A stretch of 64,000 nucleotides of DNA, from the NCBI RefSeq assembly GCF_000425365.1, contig NZ_AUDH01000008.1, positions 62,001 to 126,000 on the forward strand, read 5' to 3'. The position numbers and the translations under genes are program-made. This DNA is from Rubritepida flocculans DSM 14296 (GTDB lineage Bacteria; Pseudomonadota; Alphaproteobacteria; Acetobacterales; Acetobacteraceae). Numbering within the stretch: the stretch's first letter is position 1; every line of letters starts with the position of its first letter. This document shows, one piece after another, positions 53,928-63,516 of this stretch. Under the pieces are notes generated by a model that was not told the origin of the DNA, made no database searches, and saw only the letters and a list, made by a program, of their open reading frames with translations.

Positions 53928-55097
53928 ATGGTCCAGCCCATCCTCGCCCCGCGCCAGATGCTGATCGGCGGCGGCAGCCTCGCGCGGCTCGGCGCGCTGC
54001 TGCGGCAGTTCGGCCTCTCGCGCCCGCTCGTCGTCACCGATCCCTGGATGGTCTCCTCGGGCATGGTCGAGCGCTGCCTCGCGCCGCTGCGGGCCGAAGG
54101 CATGGCGCCGGGCCTCTTCTCCGAGACCGTCCCCGACCCGACCGACACGGTGGTGGAGGCCGGGCTGCGCGCCCTGCGCGCGGGGGATTACGACGTGCTG
54201 ATCGGCTTCGGCGGCGGCTCGCCCATGGACACGGCGAAGGCGATGGCCATTCTCGCCGCGGCGCCGGAGGGGACGAAGATGCGCGCCTTCAAGGCGCCGG
54301 CGGCGGCGGACCGGGCGGCGCTGCCCGTCATCTGCGTGCCCACCACCGCGGGCACGGGCAGCGAGGCGACGCGCTTCACCGTCATCACCGACTCCGAGCG
54401 CGACGAGAAGATGCTCATCGCGGGGCTCGGCGCCCTGCCGCTCGCGGCGGTGGTGGACCATGAGCTCACCTTCAGCCTGCCCCCGCGCATCACCGCCGAT
54501 ACGGGCATCGACAGCCTGACCCACGCGCTGGAGGCCTTCGTCAGCCGCCGCGCCAACCCCGTCTCGGACATGTACGCGCGCGAGGCGATGCGCCTGATCG
54601 GCCCCATGCTGCGCCCCGTCCATGCCGATGGCGCGGATGCGCGGGCGCGCGAGGCGATGATGCTGGGCGCCACGCTCGCGGGGCTCGCCTTCTCCAACGC
54701 CTCGGTGGCGCTGGTGCACGGCATGTCGCGGCCCATCGGCGCGCATTTCCATGTGCCGCACGGGCTGTCCAACGCCATGCTGCTGCCCGCCGTCACCGCC
54801 TACAGCCTGCCGGCCGCCCTGCCGCGCTACGCCGAGGCGGCGCGGCTGATCGGCTGCGCGCGCGCGGAGGACGCGGACCAGGTGGCGGGCGCCAAGCTGC
54901 TCGAGGAGCTGCGCGCCCTGAACCGCGACCTCGCGGTGCCCACCCCGGCCGCGCATGGCATCCCGCAGGAGCGCTGGGAGGCGCTGCTGCCCACCATGGC
55001 CGAGCAGGCGCTGGCCTCCGGCAGCCCGGCCAACAATCCGCGCGTGCCCTCGGCGGAGGAAATCCTGGCGCTCTACCGCGAGGTCTGGCGGGGCTGA
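53928..55097 (+). CDS. Iron-containing alcohol dehydrogenase
   Basis: Group III dehydrogenase of 389 residues with the NAD motif GFGGGSPMDTAKA, PTTAGTGSEATRF and metal ligands D in VVDHELT, H in DSLTHALEAF and two H in VHGMSRPIGAHFHVPHGLSNA. It would oxidise an alcohol or reduce an aldehyde; maleylacetate reductase is a less likely relative. It is the last gene of the amidohydrolase-transporter operon, so it may act on the released product. The 3' end overlaps the convergent EAL gene by 25 bases. Confidence 0.88.
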   Translation: MVQPILAPRQMLIGGGSLARLGALLRQFGLSRPLVVTDPWMVSSGMVERCLAPLRAEGMAPGLFSETVPDPTDTVVEAGLRALRAGDYDVLIGFGGGSPMDTAKAMAILAAAPEGTKMRAFKAPAAADRAALPVICVPTTAGTGSEATRFTVITDSERDEKMLIAGLGALPLAAVVDHELTFSLPPRITADTGIDSLTHALEAFVSRRANPVSDMYAREAMRLIGPMLRPVHADGADARAREAMMLGATLAGLAFSNASVALVHGMSRPIGAHFHVPHGLSNAMLLPAVTAYSLPAALPRYAEAARLIGCARAEDADQVAGAKLLEELRALNRDLAVPTPAAHGIPQERWEALLPTMAEQALASGSPANNPRVPSAEEILALYREVWRG

Positions 55098-56113
55098 CCG
55101 CGCCTCCAGCGCGCCGCCCAGGCGGGGAGCGCGGCGAGGGGCAGGGGGCGCGCCATCCAGAAGCCCTGGCCACGATGCGCCCCCAGCGCCCGCAGCAGCC
55201 CCCAGAGCGGGCGCGAGGAAATGCCCTCCGCCGTCACGGTCAGCCCCGTGCGGGCGATGCGCAGCACCTGCTGCCGCGCGCGGGCGGAACGGCCCGCCGC
55301 ATGCACCAGGCTCTTGTCCAGCTTCACCCCGGTGAAGGGCAGGCGCAGCAGCCGGCGGCGGCGGTCGTCCAGGGCGAAATCGTCGATCAGCACCTCGTGC
55401 CCGGCGGCGCGCAGCCGGCGCAGCGCCCGGCGCATCCGCGCGAAATCCCGCACCGGGGAGGTCTCGGTGAGCTCGATGGCGAGCCGCGCCCGGGGCAGGC
55501 GCGAACGGCGAAGCTGCGCGGCGAGCCAGGCCGTGAGGTCGGGCTTCAGCACTTCCTCCACCGGCAGGTTCACCGAGACGCGCAGCGCGCCCAGCGCGGG
55601 CAGGCGCATCAGGTCGCGCGCCGCGATGCGGATGACGGCGCCCGCCAGCAGCCGCGCGAGACCCGCGCGCTCCATGTGCGGCACGAAGCTGCCCGCGCCC
55701 AGCGCCACCGGCTCGCTGCGCCAGCGCGAGAGCGCCTCGACCATGACGAGCTTGCGGTCCTTCAGCCGCAGGATGGGCTGGTAGCGCAGCAGAAGCCCGC
55801 CATCGGCCAGCCGCCCGGCCATGCTGCCCATGCCCGGGATGGGCGAGGGCGGCAGCAGCCGGCCCTCCAGCGCCTCGCGCACCCGCGCCTCGAAGCCGCC
55901 CGCGCCGGGGCTGCGCGGCAGGAGCGCGATGGCCGCGCCGGGCGAGGCCTCGGCCAGCGCGTCCACCAGCGTGGGCTCGTAGTCGCGCGCGGCCTCGTGC
56001 AGCAGAAGATGGGCGAAGCCGCCCACACCGTCGAGCACCGCGGCCAGAAGCGCGCGATTGCAGGCGAGCACCAGGGGCGGGGGCGCCTGCCGCTCGGCGC
56101 TGACCCGCTCCAC
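55073..56113 (-). CDS. EAL-domain cyclic di-GMP phosphodiesterase
   Basis: Protein of at least 346 residues with a C-terminal EAL domain (about 95-335). Catalytic residues are present: E126 in MVEALSRW, N182 in SVNLP, E214 and E217 in IELTETSP, D244/D245 in IDDFALD, K264 in GVKLDK, E296 in TAEGIS and Q316 in GQGFW. It should hydrolyse c-di-GMP. The N-terminal part is a small alpha/beta domain I do not recognise. The GTG at 56111-56113 is the first standard start, but the frame is open to 56230 and upstream residues (GRILLLAREAALIAAV) look like protein, so the true start may be an ATT near 56195-56197. Confidence 0.82.
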   Translation of the reverse strand: MERVSAERQAPPPLVLACNRALLAAVLDGVGGFAHLLLHEAARDYEPTLVDALAEASPGAAIALLPRSPGAGGFEARVREALEGRLLPPSPIPGMGSMAGRLADGGLLLRYQPILRLKDRKLVMVEALSRWRSEPVALGAGSFVPHMERAGLARLLAGAVIRIAARDLMRLPALGALRVSVNLPVEEVLKPDLTAWLAAQLRRSRLPRARLAIELTETSPVRDFARMRRALRRLRAAGHEVLIDDFALDDRRRRLLRLPFTGVKLDKSLVHAAGRSARARQQVLRIARTGLTVTAEGISSRPLWGLLRALGAHRGQGFWMARPLPLAALPAWAARWRRGQPRQTSR

Positions 56114-56274
56114 CGCCGCGATGAGCGCCGCCTCGCGCGCGAGCAGCAGGATGCGGCCGGGCGCCCGGGAATCGGCGGCGGGGCGTTTCTCAATAATGGG
56201 CCGAATCTTCCAATCTAATCGCCCGCGAGCCTACACGGCGCCGCCGCCACCCTCAACAAGGATCGCATGCGCTT

Positions 56275-58854
56275 TCAGCGCAGCGCCGTCCGCCCCGGCG
56301 GCCTCGCCGCCTCGGGCTCGCCGCGCCGCAGCCGCGTGCGGCCGGTGTAGAGCACGATGGGCGCCGCGATGAACACCGAGGAGGAGGTGGAGACGACGAT
56401 GCCAAACACCATCACCCAGGCGAAGCCCGAGAGCGTGTCTCCGCCGAACAGCGCGAGCGGAAGCGCGGAGAGCAGCAGCGTCATCGAGGTGCCCAGGCTG
56501 CGGTTCAGCGTCTCGTCGATGGAGAGATCGACGAGCTGGTTCAGCGGCATCGTCTTGAACTTGCGCAGGTTCTCGCGCATCCGGTCGAACACCACCACCT
56601 TGTCGTTCACCGAGAAGCCCACGATGGTCAGGATGGCGGCGATGGTGGTCAGGTTGAACTCGATCTGGAACAGCACCATGAAGCCGATGGCCTTGGTGGT
56701 GTCGAGGATCAGGGTGATGACGCCCGCAAGCCCGAACTGCCACTCGAAGCGGACCCAGATGTAGATCAGCATCGCGAGCAGCGAGAGGCCGAGCGCGATC
56801 AGCCCCCCTCGGAACAGCTCGTCCGAGATGCGGTTGCCCACCGCCTCCACGCGCAGCACGCGCAGCCCGGGCTGGGCCTGTTCGAGGGCGGCGCGCACGC
56901 GGGCCACCACCGCCTGCACCTGCGATTCCTCCTGCGGGACGGGCAGGCGCACCAGCACCGTGCTGTCGTCGCCGAAGCGCTGCAGGCCGACATCGCCCAC
57001 ATTGAGCCCGCCCACCGCGGCGCGCAGGGCGGGCAGATTGGCGGCCTCGGGCGCGCGCACCTCCATCACGATGCCGCCCTTGAAGTCGATGCCCTTCTCG
57101 AGCCCCGGATAGAAGGCGCCGATCAGCGAGGCGGTGGAGAGCACGGCCGAGACCATCAGCCCCGCGCGCGCGCCCTTCATGAAGGGGATGTCCGTCTTGT
57201 CCGGCACCAGGCGGAACAGCGGCCGCGCGAGGCGCTGCATCAGCGTCAGGCCGGGGCGCGTCACCACCGGCAGTTCCTTGGGCTTCTTCGCGCGGTACCA
57301 CCACACGACCATGAGCCGGGTGAGCACGGTGGCCGTCCACATCTGCACCACGGTGCCGATCGCCACCGTCACCGCGAAGCCCTTCACCGGGCCCGAGCCG
57401 AAGCCGTAGAGGAAGGCCATGGCGATGAGGTTGGTGAGGTTCGCGTCGAGGATGGTGCCGCTCGCGCGCGTATAGCCCGCCTCCAGCGCGCTGATCGGGC
57501 TGCGGCCGTTCTTCACCTCCTCGCGGATGCGCTCGTTGATGAGGATGTTCGCGTCCAGCGCCGTGCCCAGCGTCAGCACGATGCCCGCGATGCCGGGCAG
57601 CGTCAGCGTCGCCTCCAGCAGCGTCATGCAGGCCAGCAGCAGCACGATGTTGACGAACAGCGCGATGTTGGCGAACCAGCCGAACAGCCCGTAGGCCAGC
57701 CCCATGTAGAGGAAGACGAAGGCGGTGCCGGCCGCGAGGCTGATCATGCCCGCGCGGATCGCGTCCTCGCCCAGCTCGGGGCCCACGGTGCGCTCCTCGA
57801 CCACCGTCAGCGGCGCGGGCAGGGCGCCGGCGCGCAGCAGCACCGCGAGGTCGTTCGCCGTGCGCACGGTGAAGTTGCCGCTGATCTGCCCGCGCCCGCC
57901 GGTGATGGGCTCGCGGATCACGGGGGCGGTGATCACCTTCTCGTCCAGCACGATGGCGAAGGGCCGGCCCACATTCGCGCGCGTCACCTCGGCGAAGCGG
58001 CGCGTGCCCACGGAATCGAAGCTGAAGTTCACCACCCATTCGCCGGTGCGCGTGTCCTGCGCGGCGCGCGCGTCGGAGAGGTTCGCGCCATCCACCTCCA
58101 CGCGCCGGCGCACGGCGTAGCGCTCGCCCTCCCGCTCGCCGGGCAGGAACATCACCCCGGGCGGCGCGACGGGCGAGGCGAGGTTCGCCGTCTCGTCCAG
58201 CAGGTGGAAGGTCATGCGCGCGGTGCGGCCGAGCAGATCCTTGATCCGCTGCGGGTCCTGCACGCCCGGAAGCTGCACGAGGATGCGGTTCTGGCCCTGC
58301 CGGGCGATCAGCGCCTCCACCACCCCCGTCTCGTCGATGCGCCGGCGCACGATCTCGATGGACTGCTCCACCGCGTTGGTCGCCTTGGCGCGCAGCCCGG
58401 CTTCGGTGACGGTGGCCGTCAGCAGCCCGTCGGGGGTGATGGCCACCTCGATGTCCGGCACCTGGCCGCCGCCCGGGACCTGCACGGGGTTGGCGAGTTC
58501 GCGCAGGATGCGCAGCGCCGCCTCGCGCTGGGCGGGCTCGGTGATGCGCAACTGGATGCGCCGCTGCTCGGGCTGGGCGGTGAGGCCCGTGTAGGCGATG
58601 CGCGGGCTCGCCTGCGTCATGCCGCGGCGCGTGCCCTCGACCAGGTTCTCCAGCCGCTCGCGCAGCAGCACCGAGGTGTCCACCTCCAGCAGCAGATAGG
58701 AACCGCCGCGCAGATCGAGCCCGAGCGCGATCTGGCGCAGCGGGAACCAGTCGGGGAAGGCCGCGCGCGGGAAGAGGTTGGGCAGGCTCACCAGGAAGCC
58801 GGCGAGGCAGACCAGCAGGATGGCCGCGGTCTTCCACCGCGCGAAATACATCAT
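56275..58854 (-). CDS. secDF: Fused SecDF protein translocase subunit
   Basis: Single 859-residue membrane protein combining SecD and SecF. The SecD half (1-about 510) has LGLDLRGGSYLLLEVD, the P1 domain and GTALDANILINERIREE; the SecF half (from about 560) has FYPGLEKGIDFKGGIVMEV, VGFSVNDKVVVFDRMRENL and the final TSSSVFIAAPIVLYT. It uses the proton-motive force to complete Sec-dependent export in the inner membrane. The fusion replaces the two separate genes of most proteobacteria. No yajC gene is visible upstream; the divergent dehydrogenase gene begins 90 bases away. Starts at 58854 or the adjacent second ATG. Confidence 0.93.
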   Translation of the reverse strand: MMYFARWKTAAILLVCLAGFLVSLPNLFPRAAFPDWFPLRQIALGLDLRGGSYLLLEVDTSVLLRERLENLVEGTRRGMTQASPRIAYTGLTAQPEQRRIQLRITEPAQREAALRILRELANPVQVPGGGQVPDIEVAITPDGLLTATVTEAGLRAKATNAVEQSIEIVRRRIDETGVVEALIARQGQNRILVQLPGVQDPQRIKDLLGRTARMTFHLLDETANLASPVAPPGVMFLPGEREGERYAVRRRVEVDGANLSDARAAQDTRTGEWVVNFSFDSVGTRRFAEVTRANVGRPFAIVLDEKVITAPVIREPITGGRGQISGNFTVRTANDLAVLLRAGALPAPLTVVEERTVGPELGEDAIRAGMISLAAGTAFVFLYMGLAYGLFGWFANIALFVNIVLLLACMTLLEATLTLPGIAGIVLTLGTALDANILINERIREEVKNGRSPISALEAGYTRASGTILDANLTNLIAMAFLYGFGSGPVKGFAVTVAIGTVVQMWTATVLTRLMVVWWYRAKKPKELPVVTRPGLTLMQRLARPLFRLVPDKTDIPFMKGARAGLMVSAVLSTASLIGAFYPGLEKGIDFKGGIVMEVRAPEAANLPALRAAVGGLNVGDVGLQRFGDDSTVLVRLPVPQEESQVQAVVARVRAALEQAQPGLRVLRVEAVGNRISDELFRGGLIALGLSLLAMLIYIWVRFEWQFGLAGVITLILDTTKAIGFMVLFQIEFNLTTIAAILTIVGFSVNDKVVVFDRMRENLRKFKTMPLNQLVDLSIDETLNRSLGTSMTLLLSALPLALFGGDTLSGFAWVMVFGIVVSTSSSVFIAAPIVLYTGRTRLRRGEPEAARPPGRTALR

Positions 58855-58944
58855 ATCGAATACGGTCCCGATCAGGCTGGGCGGAACATGACGAGGGGGA
58901 GGGGGGGATGCAAGCCTCGCGCGGACGGGCTACCCCCCGGGGCC

Positions 58945-59877
58945 ATGAGCCTCAGAATCGGCGTTCTCGGCGCGGGGCATTTCGGCCGCTTCCACGCGCT
59001 CAAGCTCGCGGCCAACCCGCGCGCCACCCTGGCCGGCCTGCATGACCCCGACCATGTCCGGGCGGAGCGGGTGGCGGCCGAGGCAGGCTGCCCCTCGCTC
59101 GAGTTCGAGACGCTGCTCGCCGCCTCGGACGCGCTGATCATCGCCACACCCACGCAGCACCACGCGCGGCTGGCCAGCCTCGCGCTCGAGGCGGGGCGGG
59201 ATGTGCTGGTGGAGAAGCCCATCGCCGCCACGCGCGAGGAGGCGGAGGCGCTCGTCGCGCTGGCCGCCCGGCGCGGCCGCGTGCTGATGGTGGGGCAGAT
59301 CGAGCGCCATTCGGCCGCCATCCGCACCCTGCGCGAGAACCTGGCGGGCCGGCGCCTGATGGCGCTGGAGGCGGTGCGCGTCGCGCCCTTCCGGCCGCGC
59401 AGCCTCGATGTCTCGGTCGTGCTCGACCTGATGATCCACGACCTCGACCTGCTGCTCTCCCTCGTGCCCGCCCCGCTCGTGGAGGTGCGCGCCGTGGGCG
59501 GGCGCGTGGCCAGCCCCAACACGGACTGGGCGGTGGCGCAGCTCCGCTTCGCCGACGGCGCGCAGGCCCAGGTGAGCGCGAGCCGCGTGGCGGTGGGGCT
59601 GGAGCGGCGGCTGCGCGCGCTCGGCCCGGAGGGCGAGTTGAGGGTGGATTTCCTGGCCCGCAGCCTCGAATTCCTGGAGCGCGGGGGCGAGACGCCGCTG
59701 GAGCAGATGCCGGGCTGGGGCGTCACCCGCCGCTCCTGGACGGAGCACGACAGCCTGGAGGCCGAGCAGGCCGCCTTCATCGCCGCCATCCTCGACGGCG
59801 CGCCGCATGAGGCGACCGGGGCGCAGGGGCTCGCCGCGCTGGATGCGGCGCTTCGGGTCGAGGCGGCGCTGGTATGA
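58945..59877 (+). CDS. Gfo/Idh/MocA family oxidoreductase
   Basis: NAD-dependent sugar oxidoreductase of 310 residues with the Rossmann opening LRIGVLGAGHFGRFHALKL, EKPIAATREEAEAL (family EKP motif) and LDLMIHDLDLLLSL, which carries the catalytic His. In lipid A-modifying bacteria, similar proteins (GnnA) oxidise UDP-GlcNAc at position 3 before transamination. The DLMIHDLDL segment and the LPS-related genes in the window make that plausible, but no gnnB aminotransferase is adjacent. The stop codon is the left edge of repeat copy D. Confidence 0.83.
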   Translation: MSLRIGVLGAGHFGRFHALKLAANPRATLAGLHDPDHVRAERVAAEAGCPSLEFETLLAASDALIIATPTQHHARLASLALEAGRDVLVEKPIAATREEAEALVALAARRGRVLMVGQIERHSAAIRTLRENLAGRRLMALEAVRVAPFRPRSLDVSVVLDLMIHDLDLLLSLVPAPLVEVRAVGGRVASPNTDWAVAQLRFADGAQAQVSASRVAVGLERRLRALGPEGELRVDFLARSLEFLERGGETPLEQMPGWGVTRRSWTEHDSLEAEQAAFIAAILDGAPHEATGAQGLAALDAALRVEAALV

Positions 59878-60033
59878 TACGGCCGGCGGTCACGCCGGAC
59901 GTATCGCGCACGCCGGGTTGGCGGGCGGCGGCGTGCCAAAACAGAGGCATACCAGCGGCCGCGCCGCCTTCTCACGAGTCAAGGCAAGCGGCCGCTGGTA
60001 TGACACGGGCGGCATCGCAGGCCGCCCGTATCA
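59875..60033 (+). repeat. Composite palindromic intergenic repeat, copy D (full length)
   Basis: Reference copy between two convergent genes. Its left end contains the TGA of the oxidoreductase gene and its right end the guaA stop. It consists of an outer hairpin at 59876-59905 (one mismatch), spacer word GGGTTGGCGGG at 59915-59925, a perfect 14-bp inverted repeat ATACCAGCGGCCGC (59949-59962) with 59988-60001, and a third hairpin at about 60002-60033. A bidirectional terminator role fits. Confidence 0.88.
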
Positions 60034-61590
60034 CTCCCACTCGATGGTGCCGGGCGGCTTGGAGGTGATGTCGTAGGTCACGCGGTTGATCCCGCGCACC
60101 TCGTTCACGATGCGCCCCGCCACCCGGGTCAGGAAGCCCATGTCGAAGGGATAGACATCGGCCGTCATCCCGTCCGTGCTGGTCACCGCGCGCAGGGCGC
60201 AGGCCTGGTCATAGGTGCGGCCATCGCCCATCACGCCCACGGTGCGCACGGGCAGCAGCACGGCGAAGGCCTGCCAGATCGCGTCATAGAGGCCGGCGGC
60301 GCGGATTTCCTCGAGGAAGATGGAATCCACGCGCCGCAGCAGATCGGCCTTCTCGCGCGTCACCTCGCCCGGGATGCGGATGGCGAGGCCGGGGCCGGGG
60401 AAGGGGTGGCGGCCCACGATCTCCTCGGGCAGGCCGAGCTCGCGGCCCAGCGCGCGCACCTCGTCCTTGAACAGCTCGCGCAGCGGCTCGACGAGGCGCA
60501 TGCGCATCCCCTCGGGCAGCCCGCCCACATTGTGGTGCGACTTGATGGTGACCGAAGGCCCCCCGGTGGCCGAGACGCTCTCGATCACGTCCGGATAGAG
60601 CGTGCCCTGGGCGAGGAAATCCGCCCCGCCGAGCTTGTTCTGCTCCTCCTCGAACACCTCCACGAACAGCCGGCCGATGGTCTTGCGCTTGGCCTCGGGG
60701 TCGGTGACGCCGGAGAGCTGGCCGAGGAAGAGCTCGGAGGCGTCGCGGTGCACGAGGCGGATGTTGAAGCGCTCGCGGAAGGTGCGCACCACCTGCTCGG
60801 CCTCGCCCGCGCGCATCAGCCCGTGATCGACGAAGATGCAGGTGAGCTGATCGCCCACCGCCTCGTGGATCAGCACCGCCGCCACCGAGGAATCCACGCC
60901 GCCGGAGAGGCCGCAGACCACCCGCCCCTGGCCCACCTGGGCGCGGATGCGCTGGATGGCCTCGGCGCGATAGGCGCCCATCGTCCAGTCGCCCGCGCAG
61001 CCGCAGATGCCGTGCGAGAAGTTGCGCAGCAGCGCCGCCCCGTGCGGGGTGTGCACCACCTCGGGGTGGAACTGCACGCCGTAGAAGCGGCGCGCGTCGT
61101 CGGCGATGGCCGCATAGGGCGCGCCCTCGCTGACGGCCACGGCGCGGAACCCCTCGGGCAGGCGTGTCACGCGGTCGCCATGGCTCATCCACACCTGCTC
61201 GCGCGCCCCGGGGGCCCAGACGCCGCGCGTCAGCGCGCTCTCGCCCACCACATCCACGAAGGCGCGGCCGAACTCGCGGTGATCGGAGCCCTCCACCTGC
61301 CCGCCGAGCTGCGCGGCCATGGTCTGCTGCCCGTAGCAGATGCCGAGCACGGGCAGGCCGAGCGTGAACACCGCCTCGGGCGCGCGGGGGCTCTCGCCCT
61401 CGGTCACGCTGGCTGGCCCGCCGGAGAGGATGATCCCCCTGGGCGCGAAGGCGCGGATGCGCGCCTCGGGCGCGCGGTTGTAGGGCCAGATCTCGCAATA
61501 GACGCCGGATTCGCGCAGGCGCCGCGCGATGAGCTGCGTCACCTGGCTGCCGAAATCCAGGATGAGGAGGCGGTCGTGGTGCTGGGCCAT
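60031..61590 (-). CDS. guaA: GMP synthase (glutamine-hydrolysing)
   Basis: Cytoplasmic enzyme of 519 residues that aminates XMP to GMP. The class I glutamine amidotransferase domain has nucleophile C85 in GICYGQQ and the His/Glu pair in [11 protein letters not shown]; the ATP-pyrophosphatase domain has [12 protein letters not shown]; the C-terminal dimer domain ends in GTIEWE as in other GuaA. Length is normal. The ATG at 61588-61590 begins [16 protein letters not shown]; an in-frame start five codons earlier is less likely. The gene is complete and its stop lies in repeat copy D. Confidence 0.97.
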   Translation of the reverse strand: MAQHHDRLLILDFGSQVTQLIARRLRESGVYCEIWPYNRAPEARIRAFAPRGIILSGGPASVTEGESPRAPEAVFTLGLPVLGICYGQQTMAAQLGGQVEGSDHREFGRAFVDVVGESALTRGVWAPGAREQVWMSHGDRVTRLPEGFRAVAVSEGAPYAAIADDARRFYGVQFHPEVVHTPHGAALLRNFSHGICGCAGDWTMGAYRAEAIQRIRAQVGQGRVVCGLSGGVDSSVAAVLIHEAVGDQLTCIFVDHGLMRAGEAEQVVRTFRERFNIRLVHRDASELFLGQLSGVTDPEAKRKTIGRLFVEVFEEEQNKLGGADFLAQGTLYPDVIESVSATGGPSVTIKSHHNVGGLPEGMRMRLVEPLRELFKDEVRALGRELGLPEEIVGRHPFPGPGLAIRIPGEVTREKADLLRRVDSIFLEEIRAAGLYDAIWQAFAVLLPVRTVGVMGDGRTYDQACALRAVTSTDGMTADVYPFDMGFLTRVAGRIVNEVRGINRVTYDITSKPPGTIEWE

Positions 61591-61648
61591 GGCGGGCAGC
61601 AGCACGGCGGCGCGGCCGGCGTCAAGACGCGCGGGCGCGGGGCGGGGC

Positions 61649-62212
61649 CTATCGCGGCAGCCGCGTCACCGCCGTGGCGCTGAGCAGGGTGTGGATCGGC
61701 GTCCAGGCATAGGCGAGCTGCACCATGGGCTGGCCGGCGAAGCGGATCGCCTCGCGCGCCGCGAGCCGCGCGCCCAGCCGCTCGTAGAACCAGCGCGAGG
61801 GGTTGGCCTCCAGCACCCAGGCGAAGGCCGATTGCGCACCCAGCGAGGCGAGGTGCGAGGCGATGGCGCGCATCATCCGCCGCCCCACGCCGCGCCCCTG
61901 CGCGTCGTCCAGCAGGTAGAGCGTCTCCACCTCGCCCTCGGCGATGCCGGGGCGGCGGGCGAGCCCGCCGGTGACGAAGCCCACCACCCCCGCCCCGCCG
62001 GGCTCGAAGCCGTCCGCCACCGCGACGAAGGCGGCATGGCCGCCGCGCCGCTCCAGGATGGCCTGCTCATAGGCCGCCCCCTCGCGCAGGGCCGAGAGCC
62101 CGGCGAGATACCCGGCCGGCAGGATGCCCGCATAGGCGCTGCGCCAGGCGGCCAGATGCACCCGCGCCATGGCCGGCGCGTCCGCCGCCCGGGCGCGGCG
62201 GATGGTGATCAC
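61649..62212 (-). CDS. GNAT family N-acetyltransferase
   Basis: Acetyltransferase of 187 residues with the GNAT layout: [18 protein letters not shown] at the start, the acetyl-CoA loop [16 protein letters not shown] near 103-118 and [17 protein letters not shown]. It acetylates an unknown amine; RimI-like or small-molecule targets are both possible. It starts with GTG at 62210-62212, overlapping the rsmB stop by four bases, so the two are co-translated. The 58 bases before guaA show nothing recognisable. Confidence 0.87.
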   Translation of the reverse strand: MITIRRARAADAPAMARVHLAAWRSAYAGILPAGYLAGLSALREGAAYEQAILERRGGHAAFVAVADGFEPGGAGVVGFVTGGLARRPGIAEGEVETLYLLDDAQGRGVGRRMMRAIASHLASLGAQSAFAWVLEANPSRWFYERLGARLAAREAIRFAGQPMVQLAYAWTPIHTLLSATAVTRLPR

Positions 62213-63516
62213 GCCGCCCGCTCCAGCACGGCGGCGAAGAAGCCGTCCGTGCCATGCGCCGCCGGCGAGAGGGCGAGATGCGGCCCCGCGCAGGGCGGCG
62301 CGCCGGGCAGCCCCGCCTCGGCCCAGGCGCGGGCGAGCGGCACGGGGCGGAAGCCCGGATGGCGCGCGAGGAAAGCCTCGACCTGCATCTCATCCTCCTC
62401 CGGCAGAAGCGAGCATGTCGCGTAGATCAGCCTACCCCCGGGCCGGACGAGCTGCGCCGAGGTGTCGAGAATTTCACCCTGCTTGGTGAGGAGTTCCTGA
62501 AGATCCTCCGCGCCCAGCCGGCTGCGCGCGTCGGGGTTGCGCCGCCAGGTGCCGGTGCCGGTGCAGGGGGCGTCCACCAGCACCCGGTCGAAGCCGCCCG
62601 CCCGGCGCTTCGCCCAGCGATCCCCGGGTGCGAGCAGATGCGTCTCGGCATTGTGCACCCCCGCCCGGCGCAGCCGCTTCAGCGCGCCCGAAAGCCTCGG
62701 TGCCGAGACGTCGCAGGCGGTGATGCGGCCGCGATTCTCCATGTCGGCGGCCATGGCGAGCGTCTTGCCCGCCGCGCCCGCGCAGTAGTCCGCGACCCGC
62801 ATGCCCGGCCGCGCGCCCACCAGCGCCGCGATGAGCTGGCTGCCCTCGTCCTGCACCTCGACCAGCCCCTCGCGGTAGGCGGCGCTGGCCGTCACGGCGG
62901 CGCGGCCCCGCAGCCGCAGCCCGTGCGGGGCGAAGGGGGTGGGCTCGGGGGCGAAGCCCTCGGCCGCCAGCGCCGCGGCCGCCGCCTCGCGCGTCGTGCG
63001 CAGGCGGTTCGCGCGCAGGTCGAGCGGCGCGCCCTGCTCCAGGGCCGCTGCCTCCTCGGCGAGCCGCGCGCCGAAGCGGGCGGCGAGGCCGGGCAGCGCC
63101 CAGGCGGGCAGGTTGAGGCGCACGCCCTCGGGCATCTCCTTGCCGATGAGCGGCTTGCCGGCGAGCGCCCGGGCCGCGCCCCGCTCGCCGATGTCGAGCG
63201 CGCCCGCCCCGTAGCGCCCGCCCTCGAAGCGGCGCGCCGCCTCGGCGGGCGTCAGCCCCTCCACGAGCAGCAGATGCGCGAGCGCGAGCAGCCGCGGCGT
63301 GGGCCGCGCGCCGGCCTCGGCGAGCCACCAGTCGAGGCGCAGCCGCTGGCGCAGCACTCCCCAGGCGAGGTCGGAGACGGCGCGGCGATCCCCCCCGCCG
63401 ATGTAGCGGCGCGCGCGGAAGAACTCGGCGGCGATGGCGTCGGCCGGGCGGCGGGGCGCCTCCAGCGCGGCGTGCAGCAGGTCTATGGCGGCGGCGAGGC
63501 GCCCTTCGGGGGTCAT
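62209..63516 (-). CDS. rsmB: 16S rRNA cytosine-967 C5-methyltransferase RsmB
   Basis: RNA m5C methyltransferase of 435 residues with an N-terminal NusB-like helical domain and a C-terminal SAM domain: ADYCAGAAGKTLAMAADM (SAM loop), ITACDVSAPRLSGALKRL, and the two cysteines of the family in VDAPCTGTGTWRRNPD and YATCSLLPEEDE. It methylates 16S rRNA. It may have another rRNA or tRNA target in this group, since RsmB-like paralogues are common in alphaproteobacteria. It is divergent from kdsA across 150 bases. Confidence 0.88.
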   Translation of the reverse strand: MTPEGRLAAAIDLLHAALEAPRRPADAIAAEFFRARRYIGGGDRRAVSDLAWGVLRQRLRLDWWLAEAGARPTPRLLALAHLLLVEGLTPAEAARRFEGGRYGAGALDIGERGAARALAGKPLIGKEMPEGVRLNLPAWALPGLAARFGARLAEEAAALEQGAPLDLRANRLRTTREAAAAALAAEGFAPEPTPFAPHGLRLRGRAAVTASAAYREGLVEVQDEGSQLIAALVGARPGMRVADYCAGAAGKTLAMAADMENRGRITACDVSAPRLSGALKRLRRAGVHNAETHLLAPGDRWAKRRAGGFDRVLVDAPCTGTGTWRRNPDARSRLGAEDLQELLTKQGEILDTSAQLVRPGGRLIYATCSLLPEEDEMQVEAFLARHPGFRPVPLARAWAEAGLPGAPPCAGPHLALSPAAHGTDGFFAAVLERAA

